From NCBI GenBank assembly GCA_963825405.1, contig CAWGTB010000003.1, forward strand, positions 1,178,001 to 1,242,000: 64,000 nucleotides of DNA, written 5' to 3'. Position numbers and translations under genes: made by a program. This document shows positions 1 through 7,342 of this stretch, piece after piece; within the stretch, counting starts at the first letter, position 1, and each line of letters opens with the position of its first letter. Origin of the DNA: JACPNO01 sp963825405. Its GTDB lineage: Bacteria > Acidobacteriota > Terriglobia > Bryobacterales > Bryobacteraceae. Below the pieces are notes generated by a model. That model had not been told where the DNA came from. It searched no databases and saw only the letters and a list, made by a program, of their open reading frames with translations.

Positions 1-226
1 TCAGTGTTTCGTGATAGCCGCTGTCCGCCGTGTTGGCCGTGCCCTGGCACTCGTTGTAGTGGCGGATGCCGTCGCGAATACGCCGCGTGGCCTCGGGCTG
101 CGGATACATCTGCAGGTAGCAGGCGGCCATCGTCACGTGAGCGGCGTGAGTCCAGTTCGCCTTTGGAAACGTGCCGGCAGCAAAGGCGACTAGAAAGGCG
201 TCCAATGATTCATCGGTATAGATCAC
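1..226 (-). CDS. Uncharacterised conserved protein, N-terminal part (runs off the window)
   Basis: Reading the minus strand from a GTG at 226-224 gives an open frame to the window edge, so only about the first 75 residues are present and the C-terminus lies outside. The visible part begins VIYTDESLDAFL and contains a THAAHVTMA stretch, a GIRHYNE stretch and a GYHETL stretch near the edge. I associate this pattern of conserved His, Asn and Glu residues with a small family of unknown function, so no function is given. It is divergent from the Lrp-type regulator, with starts fewer than 30 bases apart, so the regulator may control it. The GTG start is chosen because no ATG lies upstream in frame; the true start is uncertain. 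Confidence 0.55.
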   Translation of the reverse strand, partial: MIYTDESLDAFLVAFAAGTFPKANWTHAAHVTMAACYLQMYPQPEATRRIRDGIRHYNECQGTANTADSGYHETL

Positions 227-253
227 AATATGCAGTGTAATATAAAGCGGTAT

Positions 254-709
254 ATGCTATCTACCGTTGATTCAAAGGCGCTGGCCTTACTGATGCACCG
301 AGGCCGAGCCAGTTGGGCGGAGTTGGCTAAACACCTGCGCCTATCGCCGCCGGCCGCCGCCGAACGCGTCCGCAAACTGGAGGAGCGCGGAGTGATTCGT
401 GGCTATGCCGCACTGGTCAATGCGGAGGCATTAGGCTATCCGCTCACCGCGTTCGTGGCAGTGACGCTCGAACGGTCGCAACACCGCCAGGCGTTCTTGC
501 GGCGCGTTGCCGGCATGAAGGAAATTGTCGAATGCCACCACGTCACCGGCGACTATGACTATTTGCTGAAAGTGCGCACCCGCAGCACGCAGGACTTGGA
601 CCGCGTGCTCAGCGACAAGCTGAAAGCCGTCGCCGGCGTGGCGCGCACGGTCACTACCATCGTGCTATCGACAGCCAAGGAATCCGTCGAAGTGCCGATC
701 GAAGGATGA
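254..709 (+). CDS. Lrp/AsnC family transcriptional regulator
   Basis: About 151 residues, the normal size for this family of small-molecule-responsive regulators. The N-terminal winged helix-turn-helix is visible (SKALALLMHRGRASWAELAK, then LSPPAAAERVRKLEERGVI), followed by the RAM/AsnC ligand-binding domain with VTGDYDYLLKVR. An ATG at 230 opens the same frame, but the ATG at 254 (MLSTVDSK) fits family N-termini better. The AT-rich stretch TGTAATATAAAG at 235-246 lies just upstream of that start and could hold the promoter. It is divergent from the partial gene at 1-226, a usual arrangement for Lrp-type proteins that control a neighbour and themselves. The ligand cannot be told from sequence. 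Confidence 0.88.
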   Translation: MLSTVDSKALALLMHRGRASWAELAKHLRLSPPAAAERVRKLEERGVIRGYAALVNAEALGYPLTAFVAVTLERSQHRQAFLRRVAGMKEIVECHHVTGDYDYLLKVRTRSTQDLDRVLSDKLKAVAGVARTVTTIVLSTAKESVEVPIEG

Positions 710-713
710 CGCC

Positions 714-824
714 CTAGGCTTTCTTGCCGCGGAATACCGCCCAGACCAGTACGATCACCAGAAGCGCGACAAAGGCCATCGCCGAGACGATCACCAGTAG
801 TTCCGGGATACCGATAGATCTCAT
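714..824 (-). CDS. Small single-span membrane protein (36 aa)
   Basis: An ATG at 824-822 opens a 36-codon frame ending in TAG at 716-714. The peptide is MRSIGIPELLVIV, then a continuous hydrophobic stretch through AVF, and ends RGKKA: one membrane helix with a basic cytoplasmic tail. The GIPELLVI start resembles the N-terminus of TatA/MttA-type peptides, but there is no amphipathic helix, so it is not called TatA. It sits convergent with the Lrp-type gene and downstream of lepA on the same strand. The composition (helix plus RGKK tail) is unlikely by chance in a GC-rich intergenic stretch. Function unknown. Confidence 0.55.
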   Translation of the reverse strand: MRSIGIPELLVIVSAMAFVALLVIVLVWAVFRGKKA

Positions 825-862
825 ACGGGAAGTATACGCCTCGGGGTGAAAAAGTGCTGGAA

Positions 863-2674
863 TTACTCCGCGTCGTCCGTAGTAACTTTAAGCACCGCCA
901 GAAACGCCTCTTGCGGGATTTCGACGCGCCCCACGCGCTTCATGCGCTTCTTGCCTTCCTTCTGCTTCTCCAGCAATTTGCGCTTGCGCGAAATGTCGCC
1001 GCCGTAGCATTTCGCAAGCACATTCTTGCGGATGGCCGGGATGTTTTCGCGCGCCACAATCTTGTTGCCGATAGCGGCTTGCAGCGCCACTTCGAACATC
1101 TGCCGCGGAATGAGTTTGCGCATGCGGTCGATGAGCATCTTGCCGCGTTCGTACGCGAAATCCTTGTGGACGATGATGGAGAGCGCATCGATCGGCTCTC
1201 CGGCGATCAAAACGTCCACGCGCACCACCGGCGAGGGGCGGTATCCGGACAGATGATAATCGAGCGAAGCGTAGCCGCGCGAAGCGGACTTCAGCCGGTC
1301 GTAAAAATCCATCACGATTTCGTTCAGCGGCAGTTCATACAGCAGCAGGACGCGGCCCGCGCCCAGGTATTCGAATTTCTTTTGCACGCCGCGTTTGTCT
1401 TCCAGCAGTTTGAGAATGCCGCCCAGATATTCTTCGCGCGTAATGACGGTGCCGTCGATAATCGGCTCTTCGATTTGCTTGATCTCGGAGGGATTCGGCA
1501 GCTTAGTGGGATTGTCGATCTCGATCACTTCATCGCGGATGGTAGTCACGCGGTAGCGCACGCTGGGCGCGGTGGTGATCAGATCAATATTGAATTCGCG
1601 CTCCAGCCGCTCCTGCACGATCTCCAGATGCAGCAGCCCGAGGAAGCCGCAGCGGAATCCGAAACCGAGCGCAACCGAATTTTCCGCCTCGAAGTTGAAG
1701 GCGCTGTCGTTCAGGCGCAATTTTTCGAGCGCATCGCGCAGCAGCCCGTGCTCGTGCGATTCCACCGGATAAAGCCCGGCAAACACCATGGGCTTGATTT
1801 CCTCGAAGCCGGGCAGTGGCTCAGCGGCGGGATGCTCATCGTCGGTGATGGTGTCGCCGATTTTGGCGTCCGCCACGTTTTTGATATTGGCGTGAAGGTA
1901 GCCGACTTCGCCCGCTTGCAGTTCGGTCGCCGGGGTGGCTTTCGGCGCCTGATAGCCGAGTCCTTCCACTTCGAAAACCTGTCCGTTGGACCACAGACGA
2001 ATGCGTTGGCCCATGCGCAGAAAACCATCCAGCACGCGCACCAGGATGATGACGCCGCGATACGGATCGAACCAGGAATCGAAAATCAGCGCGCGCAGCG
2101 GCAGGTCGGGCGAGCCCTTGGGCGGCGGCACCAGATGCACAATGGCTTCGAGCGTTTCATGAATGCCGATGCCTTGTTTCGCGCTCACCAGCAGCGCATC
2201 TTTGGCATCGATGCCGATGATGGATTCGATCTGCTCGCGAATGCGCTCGGGCTCGGCAGCCGGCAGATCGATTTTGTTGATCACCGGAATAATTTCCAGA
2301 TTGTGATGCAGGGCGAGGTACGTGTTGGCGAGCGTTTGCGCCTCGACGCCTTGCGACGCATCGACCACCAGCAGCGCGCCTTCGCAGGCCTGCAAGCTGC
2401 GCGAAACTTCGTAGGAAAAATCCACGTGGCCGGGCGTATCGATCAGATTTAACTGGTACATTTTGCCGTCATCGGCCTTGTAATTCAGGCGGACGGCGTG
2501 AGCTTTGATGGTGATGCCGCGCTCGCGCTCCAGGTCCATGGTGTCAAGGACCTGCGCCATCATTTCACGTTGGGTCAGCGCGCCGGTGACCTCGAGAAGG
2601 CGGTCCGCAAGCGTGGATTTACCGTGGTCAATGTGCGCGATGATAGAGAAATTGCGTATGAATTCTCGGTCCAT
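863..2674 (-). CDS. lepA: Elongation factor 4 (LepA), ribosome back-translocase GTPase
   Basis: 603 residues, full length for LepA. The protein opens MDREFIRNFSIIAHIDHGKS with the G1 P-loop, followed by the G2/switch region (ERGITIKAHAVRL), G3 (DTPGHVDF) and G4 (NKIDLP). EF-G-like domains follow, and the LepA-specific C-terminal domain is seen in GGDISRKRKLLEKQKEGKKR. LepA acts on stalled or mistranslocated ribosomes in the cytoplasm or at the membrane. It is transcribed away from the enoyl-CoA hydratase gene, with 54 bases between the starts. That gap holds a GATAAT-type -10 candidate on the minus strand. The long open frame on the opposite strand (854-2452) is a composition shadow. Confidence 0.98.
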   Translation of the reverse strand: MDREFIRNFSIIAHIDHGKSTLADRLLEVTGALTQREMMAQVLDTMDLERERGITIKAHAVRLNYKADDGKMYQLNLIDTPGHVDFSYEVSRSLQACEGALLVVDASQGVEAQTLANTYLALHHNLEIIPVINKIDLPAAEPERIREQIESIIGIDAKDALLVSAKQGIGIHETLEAIVHLVPPPKGSPDLPLRALIFDSWFDPYRGVIILVRVLDGFLRMGQRIRLWSNGQVFEVEGLGYQAPKATPATELQAGEVGYLHANIKNVADAKIGDTITDDEHPAAEPLPGFEEIKPMVFAGLYPVESHEHGLLRDALEKLRLNDSAFNFEAENSVALGFGFRCGFLGLLHLEIVQERLEREFNIDLITTAPSVRYRVTTIRDEVIEIDNPTKLPNPSEIKQIEEPIIDGTVITREEYLGGILKLLEDKRGVQKKFEYLGAGRVLLLYELPLNEIVMDFYDRLKSASRGYASLDYHLSGYRPSPVVRVDVLIAGEPIDALSIIVHKDFAYERGKMLIDRMRKLIPRQMFEVALQAAIGNKIVARENIPAIRKNVLAKCYGGDISRKRKLLEKQKEGKKRMKRVGRVEIPQEAFLAVLKVTTDDAE

Positions 2675-2728
2675 GCGGTATGATGCTGGAGGGGCCGGGG
2701 TTCAACCTGCCTCTCTGAATTATCACAC

Positions 2729-3514
2729 ATGTCGTACAGCCACATACTGTTTGACGTCGATGCCGAAGGCATGGCGCGCATCACCGTCAACCGGCCGGAT
2801 AAGCTGAACGCGCTCAATCGCGAGACCATGAGCGAGCTCGCCGATGCGTTTACGCGCGCGCAATCCGATGCGGCTGTGCGCGGTGTGATCCTCACGGGTT
2901 CGGGTGAAAAAGCTTTTGTTGCCGGAGCCGATATCAACGAGCTGGCCGTACTGACGCCCATTGAAGCGCAAGCTTTATCGTTGCGCGGGCAGGCGATTCT
3001 GCGCGCGCTGGAATGCATGCCGAAGCCTTCGGTCGCGGCAGTGAACGGCTTCGCGCTGGGCGGCGGTTTGGAATTGGCGATGGCATGCACGATTCGTATC
3101 GCTTCCGAAAACGCCAAGCTGGGCCAGCCCGAAGTGAAGCTCGGCATCGTTCCGGGATATGGCGGGACGCAGCGGCTGCCGCGCTTAGTGGGACGGGGCA
3201 GAGCGCTTGAGATGCTGCTGTCCGGCGACCCGATCGACGCTGCCGAAGCACTGCGCATTGGCCTGGTGAATGCTGTTGTGCCGCAAGGGGAATTGCTGGA
3301 TCGCTCGCGCGCATGGCTGCGCAAAGCCATGGCGAATGGCCCGCGGGCTGTCGCACTCACCATGGAAGCAGTAGACGCAGGATTGAACGCGGGCATCGAA
3401 GAAGGCTTGCGCGTCGAAGCCATGGCGTTCGGACTCTCGGCATCGACCGAAGACCGCCGCGAAGGCACGCGCGCATTTCTGGAAAAGCGCAAACCGGCGT
3501 TTGCCGGCAGGTAA
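2729..3514 (+). CDS. Enoyl-CoA hydratase/isomerase family protein (crotonase)
   Basis: 261 residues, typical for a crotonase. The oxyanion-hole segments are visible as FVAGADINEL (near residues 66-75) and NGFALGGGLELAMAC. The two glutamates expected for hydratase activity are in GGGLELA and GQPEVKLGIVPGYGGTQ. This fits hydration of trans-2-enoyl-CoA in beta-oxidation or short-chain metabolism. It is first in a tight plus-strand run: ribH starts 5 bases after its stop and nusB 5 bases after ribH. The pairing with riboflavin and antitermination genes is positional and gives no substrate. The thiolase and acyl-CoA dehydrogenase at 29.5-32.6 kb could act in the same pathway. Confidence 0.92.
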   Translation: MSYSHILFDVDAEGMARITVNRPDKLNALNRETMSELADAFTRAQSDAAVRGVILTGSGEKAFVAGADINELAVLTPIEAQALSLRGQAILRALECMPKPSVAAVNGFALGGGLELAMACTIRIASENAKLGQPEVKLGIVPGYGGTQRLPRLVGRGRALEMLLSGDPIDAAEALRIGLVNAVVPQGELLDRSRAWLRKAMANGPRAVALTMEAVDAGLNAGIEEGLRVEAMAFGLSASTEDRREGTRAFLEKRKPAFAGR

Positions 3515-3519
3515 ACGGC

Positions 3520-3999
3520 ATGTCGAAAATCATTCAAGGCGATCTGGGAGCCGCGGGTAAGAAATTCGCGATTGTTGCCGGCCGCTTCAACAGCTTCATC
3601 ACCGATCGATTGCTGGCGGGCGCCTTGGACGCGCTCACGCGCAGCGGCGGCACGGAAGAAAACATCGAGATCATCCGCATTCCCGGCGCCTGGGAGTTGC
3701 CCGTAGTCGTGGGCGAATTAGTTCGCCAGAAACGTCACGATGCCGTCATCGCTCTCGGCGCGGTGATTCGCGGCGACACGCCGCATTTCGATTACGTGGC
3801 CGGAGAAGCCGCGCGCGGCCTGGCGCGCATCGCCGCGGATTCGGGCGTGCCGGTTGCGTTCGGCGTCCTCACCTGCAACACGGTCGAGCAGGCCGTTGAC
3901 CGCTCCGGCGCCAAATCCGGCAACAAAGGTTTCGATGCGGCGATGACCGCGATCGAAATGGCCAACCTGATGCGGCGGCTGCGAAAGCCCGCGAAGTAG
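3520..3999 (+). CDS. ribH: 6,7-dimethyl-8-ribityllumazine synthase
   Basis: 159 residues, full length for RibH, the penultimate riboflavin enzyme that condenses 5-amino-6-ribitylamino-uracil with dihydroxybutanone phosphate and assembles into hollow capsids. Family signatures are clear: KFAIVAGRFNSFITD (substrate-binding F/W loop), IPGAWELPVV, VIALGAVIRGDTPHFDYV (with the GDTPHFD loop) and PVAFGVLTCNTVEQA. The ATG at 3520 follows the enoyl-CoA hydratase stop by 5 bases and the stop precedes nusB by 5 bases, so the genes are almost certainly cotranscribed. The ribH-nusB pairing is widely conserved in bacteria. Confidence 0.97.
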   Translation: MSKIIQGDLGAAGKKFAIVAGRFNSFITDRLLAGALDALTRSGGTEENIEIIRIPGAWELPVVVGELVRQKRHDAVIALGAVIRGDTPHFDYVAGEAARGLARIAADSGVPVAFGVLTCNTVEQAVDRSGAKSGNKGFDAAMTAIEMANLMRRLRKPAK

Positions 4000-4004
4000 A
4001 CTGC

Positions 4005-4454
4005 ATGCCTGCCCGGCACCGCTCCCGTCAGCGCGCGCTGCAAATTCTCTATGCGTGGGACATGCGCAAAGAGCCGGTGGATGACGCCATTGCCGCGTAT
4101 TATGCCTCGCTCTATTCCGAGGAAAGCCGCACCCGTCCGGAGCGCGATGAGTTCATCGACAACCTGGTAAAAGGCACCGCTGAACACGTCGCGGAAATCG
4201 ACAGCCTGATCACCAGCCACGCCGATAATTGGCGTTTGGAGCGCATGCCGTCCGTCGATCGCAACATTCTGCGAATGGCGGTTTACGAAATGAAGAATAC
4301 GGATACGCCCGCGCCGGTGGTGATCGATGAAGCGCTGGAATTGGCCCGGCGGTATTCAGGTGAGGAATCCGTGCATTTCGTGAATGGCGTGCTGGACGCG
4401 GTACGGCGCGCCGCGGATTCGACCTCGCAAGGGCAGGGCGGAACGACTCCCTGA
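4005..4454 (+). CDS. nusB: Transcription antitermination factor NusB
   Basis: 149 residues, an all-helical NusB fold. The RNA-binding arginine-rich start (RHRSRQRALQILYAWD) is present, as is the C-terminal VDRNILRMAVYEM and VIDEALELARRYS pattern, with FVNGVLDAV at the end. NusB pairs with NusE (S10) on boxA RNA to suppress Rho termination of rRNA operons. It is third in the plus-strand run enoyl-CoA hydratase-ribH-nusB. The ATG start lies 5 bases after the ribH stop. The frame closes just before the convergent minus-strand membrane gene at 4468. Confidence 0.96.
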   Translation: MPARHRSRQRALQILYAWDMRKEPVDDAIAAYYASLYSEESRTRPERDEFIDNLVKGTAEHVAEIDSLITSHADNWRLERMPSVDRNILRMAVYEMKNTDTPAPVVIDEALELARRYSGEESVHFVNGVLDAVRRAADSTSQGQGGTTP

Positions 4455-4467
4455 GCGGCTCCGTTTA

Positions 4468-5123
4468 CTACGCGGTGTCGACGGGCTCGGCAGTTGGGGT
4501 AGTGCGTCGAGGCGATGTGCAGCCTAGCCACGCCGAGACGAGGAAGCTGGAAAAGAACAATAGCTCTACGGAGGGCGGCGGCAGGATTAGGATCCTCCAA
4601 AGATAGGGATTGCCAGGCACAGGAGCCCTTGACCACGGAAAGGTATCGAGATAACCGAGTAGAAAATGGCCAAGCGTGATCAGCGCCAGGTTGATCACCG
4701 CAGTCCGAAACAGGCTGACCCAGCGAAACGTTCCGGCTGATCATCAGCCCAACCGCTAAGACAGGCAACGCTGCCAATGCAAGGAGAGCGCCGCGGCTCC
4801 ATTCGAAGGCGATCTGCGATAGCGGCCACGGCAGATCCCACCAATGTAAGAAAGCCGGTACACCTTCCACCGCTCTTCCAGAGAAATGTAGGGATTACCG
4901 TTCCGGCGATGGCGTAGCTGATATGCGGCCAATGCCGCCGAACGTCGCCAAGGACACCCACGGCCATGGCGATGAGGACCTGCTTCCAGAACCAGCCACT
5001 CGATCGCCCTTGGCGAAATTTCTCGACCAGATCGCCGGTCAAAGCCTGGTTGTGACTCCCTGGACAAGCATGCTGCAACAACCAAAGGGCTGACCTCGGC
5101 GGATTGGATTCCCCACGGTTCAT
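4468..5123 (-). CDS. PadR-linked small membrane protein, interrupted by two frameshifts
   Basis: Restored length is about 218 residues. The start ATG (5123-5121) overlaps the PadR stop as ATGA, so the two are translationally coupled. The first frame gives an N-terminus with WLLQHACPG, ALTGDLVEKF and a GRSSGWFWKQVLIA helix. Near 4876 the sense moves to a second frame (VEGVPAFLHWWDLPWPL, then a helix LLALAALPVLAVGLM), consistent with one extra G. Near 4740 it moves again to a third frame (SLFRTAVINLALITLGHFLL, then PPPSVELLFFSSFLVSAWLG). About four membrane spans result. I recognise the N-terminus as common in acidobacterial PadR-linked membrane proteins of unknown role. The pattern fits sequencing insertions, but a true pseudogene cannot be excluded. 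Confidence 0.6.
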
Positions 5124-5455
5124 AAACGCCTTCCTTCCAGCAGCGGTATGCCGCTCCACAGATTCGTGAGTGCCTTGCGAGTCATCTTCATCGCCCGAAC
5201 GCCCGCTGGCGTGACGCGAAAATAGCGCTTCGCCCTGCCGCCGCGCTCAGGTGTTGGCTCTCCGAGCAACGACGTTACAAGACCTTTCTGTTCCAGTCTG
5301 TCCAGCGCCGCATAAATACTGCCGAGGGCGACCTCTCTCTCGGCGAGGTGCAGCAGTTCATCCGAGATGGGAACACCATAGGCGTCGTCACCCAGTCGCA
5401 CGACGGCGAGCAGAACCATCAGCTCCATCTCACCGATATAGCTGCGCCCGGGCAT
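5120..5455 (-). CDS. PadR family transcriptional regulator
   Basis: 111 residues, the size of the short PadR class. The winged helix-turn-helix is visible: IGEMELMVLLAVVRLGDDAYG, then the recognition part ALGSIYAALDRLEQKGLV and the wing GGRAKRYFRVTPAG. PadR proteins are homodimeric repressors that often control a membrane protein or permease encoded just downstream, and here the downstream membrane gene overlaps by 4 bases. The start codon sits inside a perfect 8-bp inverted repeat (5454-5478), a strong candidate autoregulatory operator. The effector is unknown. Confidence 0.93.
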   Translation of the reverse strand: MPGRSYIGEMELMVLLAVVRLGDDAYGVPISDELLHLAEREVALGSIYAALDRLEQKGLVTSLLGEPTPERGGRAKRYFRVTPAGVRAMKMTRKALTNLWSGIPLLEGRRL

Positions 5456-5478
5456 TTATTCAAGTATAGCGAATAAAT
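5454..5478. promoter_or_regulatory. Perfect inverted repeat over the padR start, candidate operator
   Basis: ATTTATTC (5454-5461), a 9-base spacer, then GAATAAAT (5471-5478): a perfect 8-9-8 palindrome. It covers two bases of the PadR start codon, and the spacer contains TATACT on the minus strand, a -10-like hexamer. A site overlapping the promoter and start would let PadR block its own transcription. The operator role is inferred from position and symmetry. Confidence 0.6.
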
Positions 5479-5487
5479 CAACCGTAG

Positions 5488-5564
5488 GGCAGGTCACCGA
5501 CCTGCCTGGTCAGGTGTGAACCACAATTCTCAAAGGGCAGGTCGGGGACTGTCGGGGACCTGCC
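5488..5564. repeat. Two palindromic GGCAGGTC...GACCTGCC repeats
   Basis: Copy 1 is GGCAGGTC-ACC-GACCTGCC (5488-5506). Copy 2 has the same 8-base arms (5536-5543 and 5557-5564) around a 13-base loop that repeats GTCGGGGAC. Both lie between padR and the S55 peptidase gene. They look like REP-type intergenic palindromes. They may form RNA hairpins in the peptidase leader. Confidence 0.65.
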
Positions 5565-5587
5565 TCACCCTGCGCTATCCTAGAATT

Positions 5588-7342
5588 GTGAAGCATCGCG
5601 TAGTTGCCGCGGTTCTTGCGCTCGCCGCGGCGGCCTCGGCTCAGACTGCGCTGCTGCCGTTGAAATCAGTCAAAGCCGGCATGCGCGGCATCGGCAAAAC
5701 GGTATTCTCGGGCAATAACATCGAGGAATTCCAGGTGGAAATTCTCGGCGTGCTGGAGAACATCGGTCCCAAGCAATCGCTGATCCTGGCACGGCTTTCG
5801 GGTGGCCCGCTAGCCAAAACCGGCGTGCTGCAAGGCATGAGCGGCAGTCCGGTTTATATCGATGGCAAGCTGGCGGGCGCGGTCGCCATGGCGTTTCCGT
5901 TCTCGACCGAGCCCATTGCCGGCATTCGCCCCATCGAAGAAATGCTGCGCGTGGGCAGTCTCCCTTCACCCGCTGCCACCGCCCATCGCGCCGCGCTCTC
6001 ACCCGCCGATGCCGATCTCAGCCGCCTGTTTCCGCAGCGCGAGGAAGTGCTTTCCGGTGAAGCGCGCATGATCGATATCGCCACGCCGGTTTCGTTCGGC
6101 GGATTCACGCGCGCTGCGATCGAACGTTTCGCGCCGCAGTTGCACGCGCTTGGTCTCGAACCGCGGCAAGGCGTTTCGGGCGGCGGCCGCGTCAGCCCGC
6201 GCATGGGCGATCGCGCGGCGTTGCATCCCGGATCCATGATCAGCGTGCAGCTTATGTCGGGCGATATGTCGATCGGCGCCGACGGCACCGTCACCGCGAT
6301 CGAAGGCGACATGGTGTACGCATTCGGCCACCGCTTTCTCGCCGTAGGCCCTACCGGCCTTCCCTTCGCGCGCTCGGAGGTGATGACGCTGCTGCCGAAT
6401 CTGAACAGCTCGTTCAAAATTTCATCGCCGAAAGAGCTGATGGGTGTCATCCGCCAGGATCGCAACACGGCCATCGCCGGCGAGCTGGGCAAGCGTGCGG
6501 AACTTGCGCCGGTCAACATCACCGTGGCGCGCGCCGGCCGCAAGATCGATGGCTATCAAATGGAAATCGTGAACGATCGCTACCTCACACCGTTCCTGAT
6601 GCAGATGGCGCTCTACTCCGCCATCGATTCAACGGAACGCACCCTCGGCGCGGCCAGTTACACGGTGCACGGGCAGATCGAGTTTCAAGGCGCGGTGGCG
6701 CCGCTGAAATTGAATAACGTTTTCGCCGGCGATGCCAATACCGCACTGCAGGTTTCGCTCTCCGCAGCCATCCCGCTGGCTTACGTTTTGCAAAGTGGAT
6801 TTCACGCGTTGGATGTCAAGCGCGTGGATCTGCAAATCGATTCGTTCGACGAAAAGAAGCAGATGCAGATCGATCAGGTTTCGATTTCTCCGCGCGAAGT
6901 GCGCCCCGGCGGCAAAGTGGAAATAACAGCGGTGCTGGCGGGCGAGAACGGAGCCGAACTAACGCGCAAAGTGAGCTATACGGTGCCGGTGGGCGCTCAA
7001 TCGGGGCCACTTTATTTCACGATGGCGGACGGCATGTCGACGAATCTCGCCGAATACCGGCAAATCGCCGGCGGCACGCCGAAATCGCCGGAGCAGTTGG
7101 TATCAGCGGTGAACAAGATGCGGACCAACAATAAAGCCTACGTGCGGGTGTGGCGCGCCGAGCCGGATTTTCAAATGGATTCGGATGACCTGCCTGATCC
7201 GCCGCCTTCCGCCGCGCTGATTCTGGCGACCGCGCCTTCGGCGTTGCAGACGCGCAACTCTAAAGTGACGGAGCTCGAAATCACGGCGGGCGACATCGTG
7301 ATCAGCGGATCGAAAACGGTGCAAGTGGACGTTAAAGAATGA
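5588..7342 (+). CDS. SpoIVB-type (family S55) serine peptidase, secreted
   Basis: 584 residues from a GTG at 5588. The frame is open from 5516, but the earlier part crosses the palindromic repeats and lacks a signal peptide, while VKHRVVAAVLALAAAASAQ after the GTG is a good one. The S55 core is visible: the nucleophile motif GMSGSPVYIDGK (Ser about residue 85), LAGAVAMAF, and later MVYAFGHRFLAVGPTGLPFA. SpoIVB-like proteases in sporulators cleave signalling proteins; in acidobacteria the role is unknown. A predicted beta-rich C-terminal half follows. The stop overlaps the start of the propeller gene (ATGA at 7339-7342), so the two products are probably made together in the envelope. Confidence 0.87.
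   Translation: MKHRVVAAVLALAAAASAQTALLPLKSVKAGMRGIGKTVFSGNNIEEFQVEILGVLENIGPKQSLILARLSGGPLAKTGVLQGMSGSPVYIDGKLAGAVAMAFPFSTEPIAGIRPIEEMLRVGSLPSPAATAHRAALSPADADLSRLFPQREEVLSGEARMIDIATPVSFGGFTRAAIERFAPQLHALGLEPRQGVSGGGRVSPRMGDRAALHPGSMISVQLMSGDMSIGADGTVTAIEGDMVYAFGHRFLAVGPTGLPFARSEVMTLLPNLNSSFKISSPKELMGVIRQDRNTAIAGELGKRAELAPVNITVARAGRKIDGYQMEIVNDRYLTPFLMQMALYSAIDSTERTLGAASYTVHGQIEFQGAVAPLKLNNVFAGDANTALQVSLSAAIPLAYVLQSGFHALDVKRVDLQIDSFDEKKQMQIDQVSISPREVRPGGKVEITAVLAGENGAELTRKVSYTVPVGAQSGPLYFTMADGMSTNLAEYRQIAGGTPKSPEQLVSAVNKMRTNNKAYVRVWRAEPDFQMDSDDLPDPPPSAALILATAPSALQTRNSKVTELEITAGDIVISGSKTVQVDVKE

Noticed and set aside
714..824. TatA/MttA component
   Set aside because: The helix and GIPELLVI start resemble it, but the amphipathic helix and FG motif are missing.
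854..2452. Long open frame opposite lepA (532 codons)
   Set aside because: It lies wholly antisense to a certain gene; GC-rich third positions create such frames, and the translation is His/Arg/Gln-rich with no domain.
5488..5564. CRISPR-like repeats upstream of the S55 peptidase
   Set aside because: Only two copies with unequal loops and no regular spacers; better described as REP-type palindromes.
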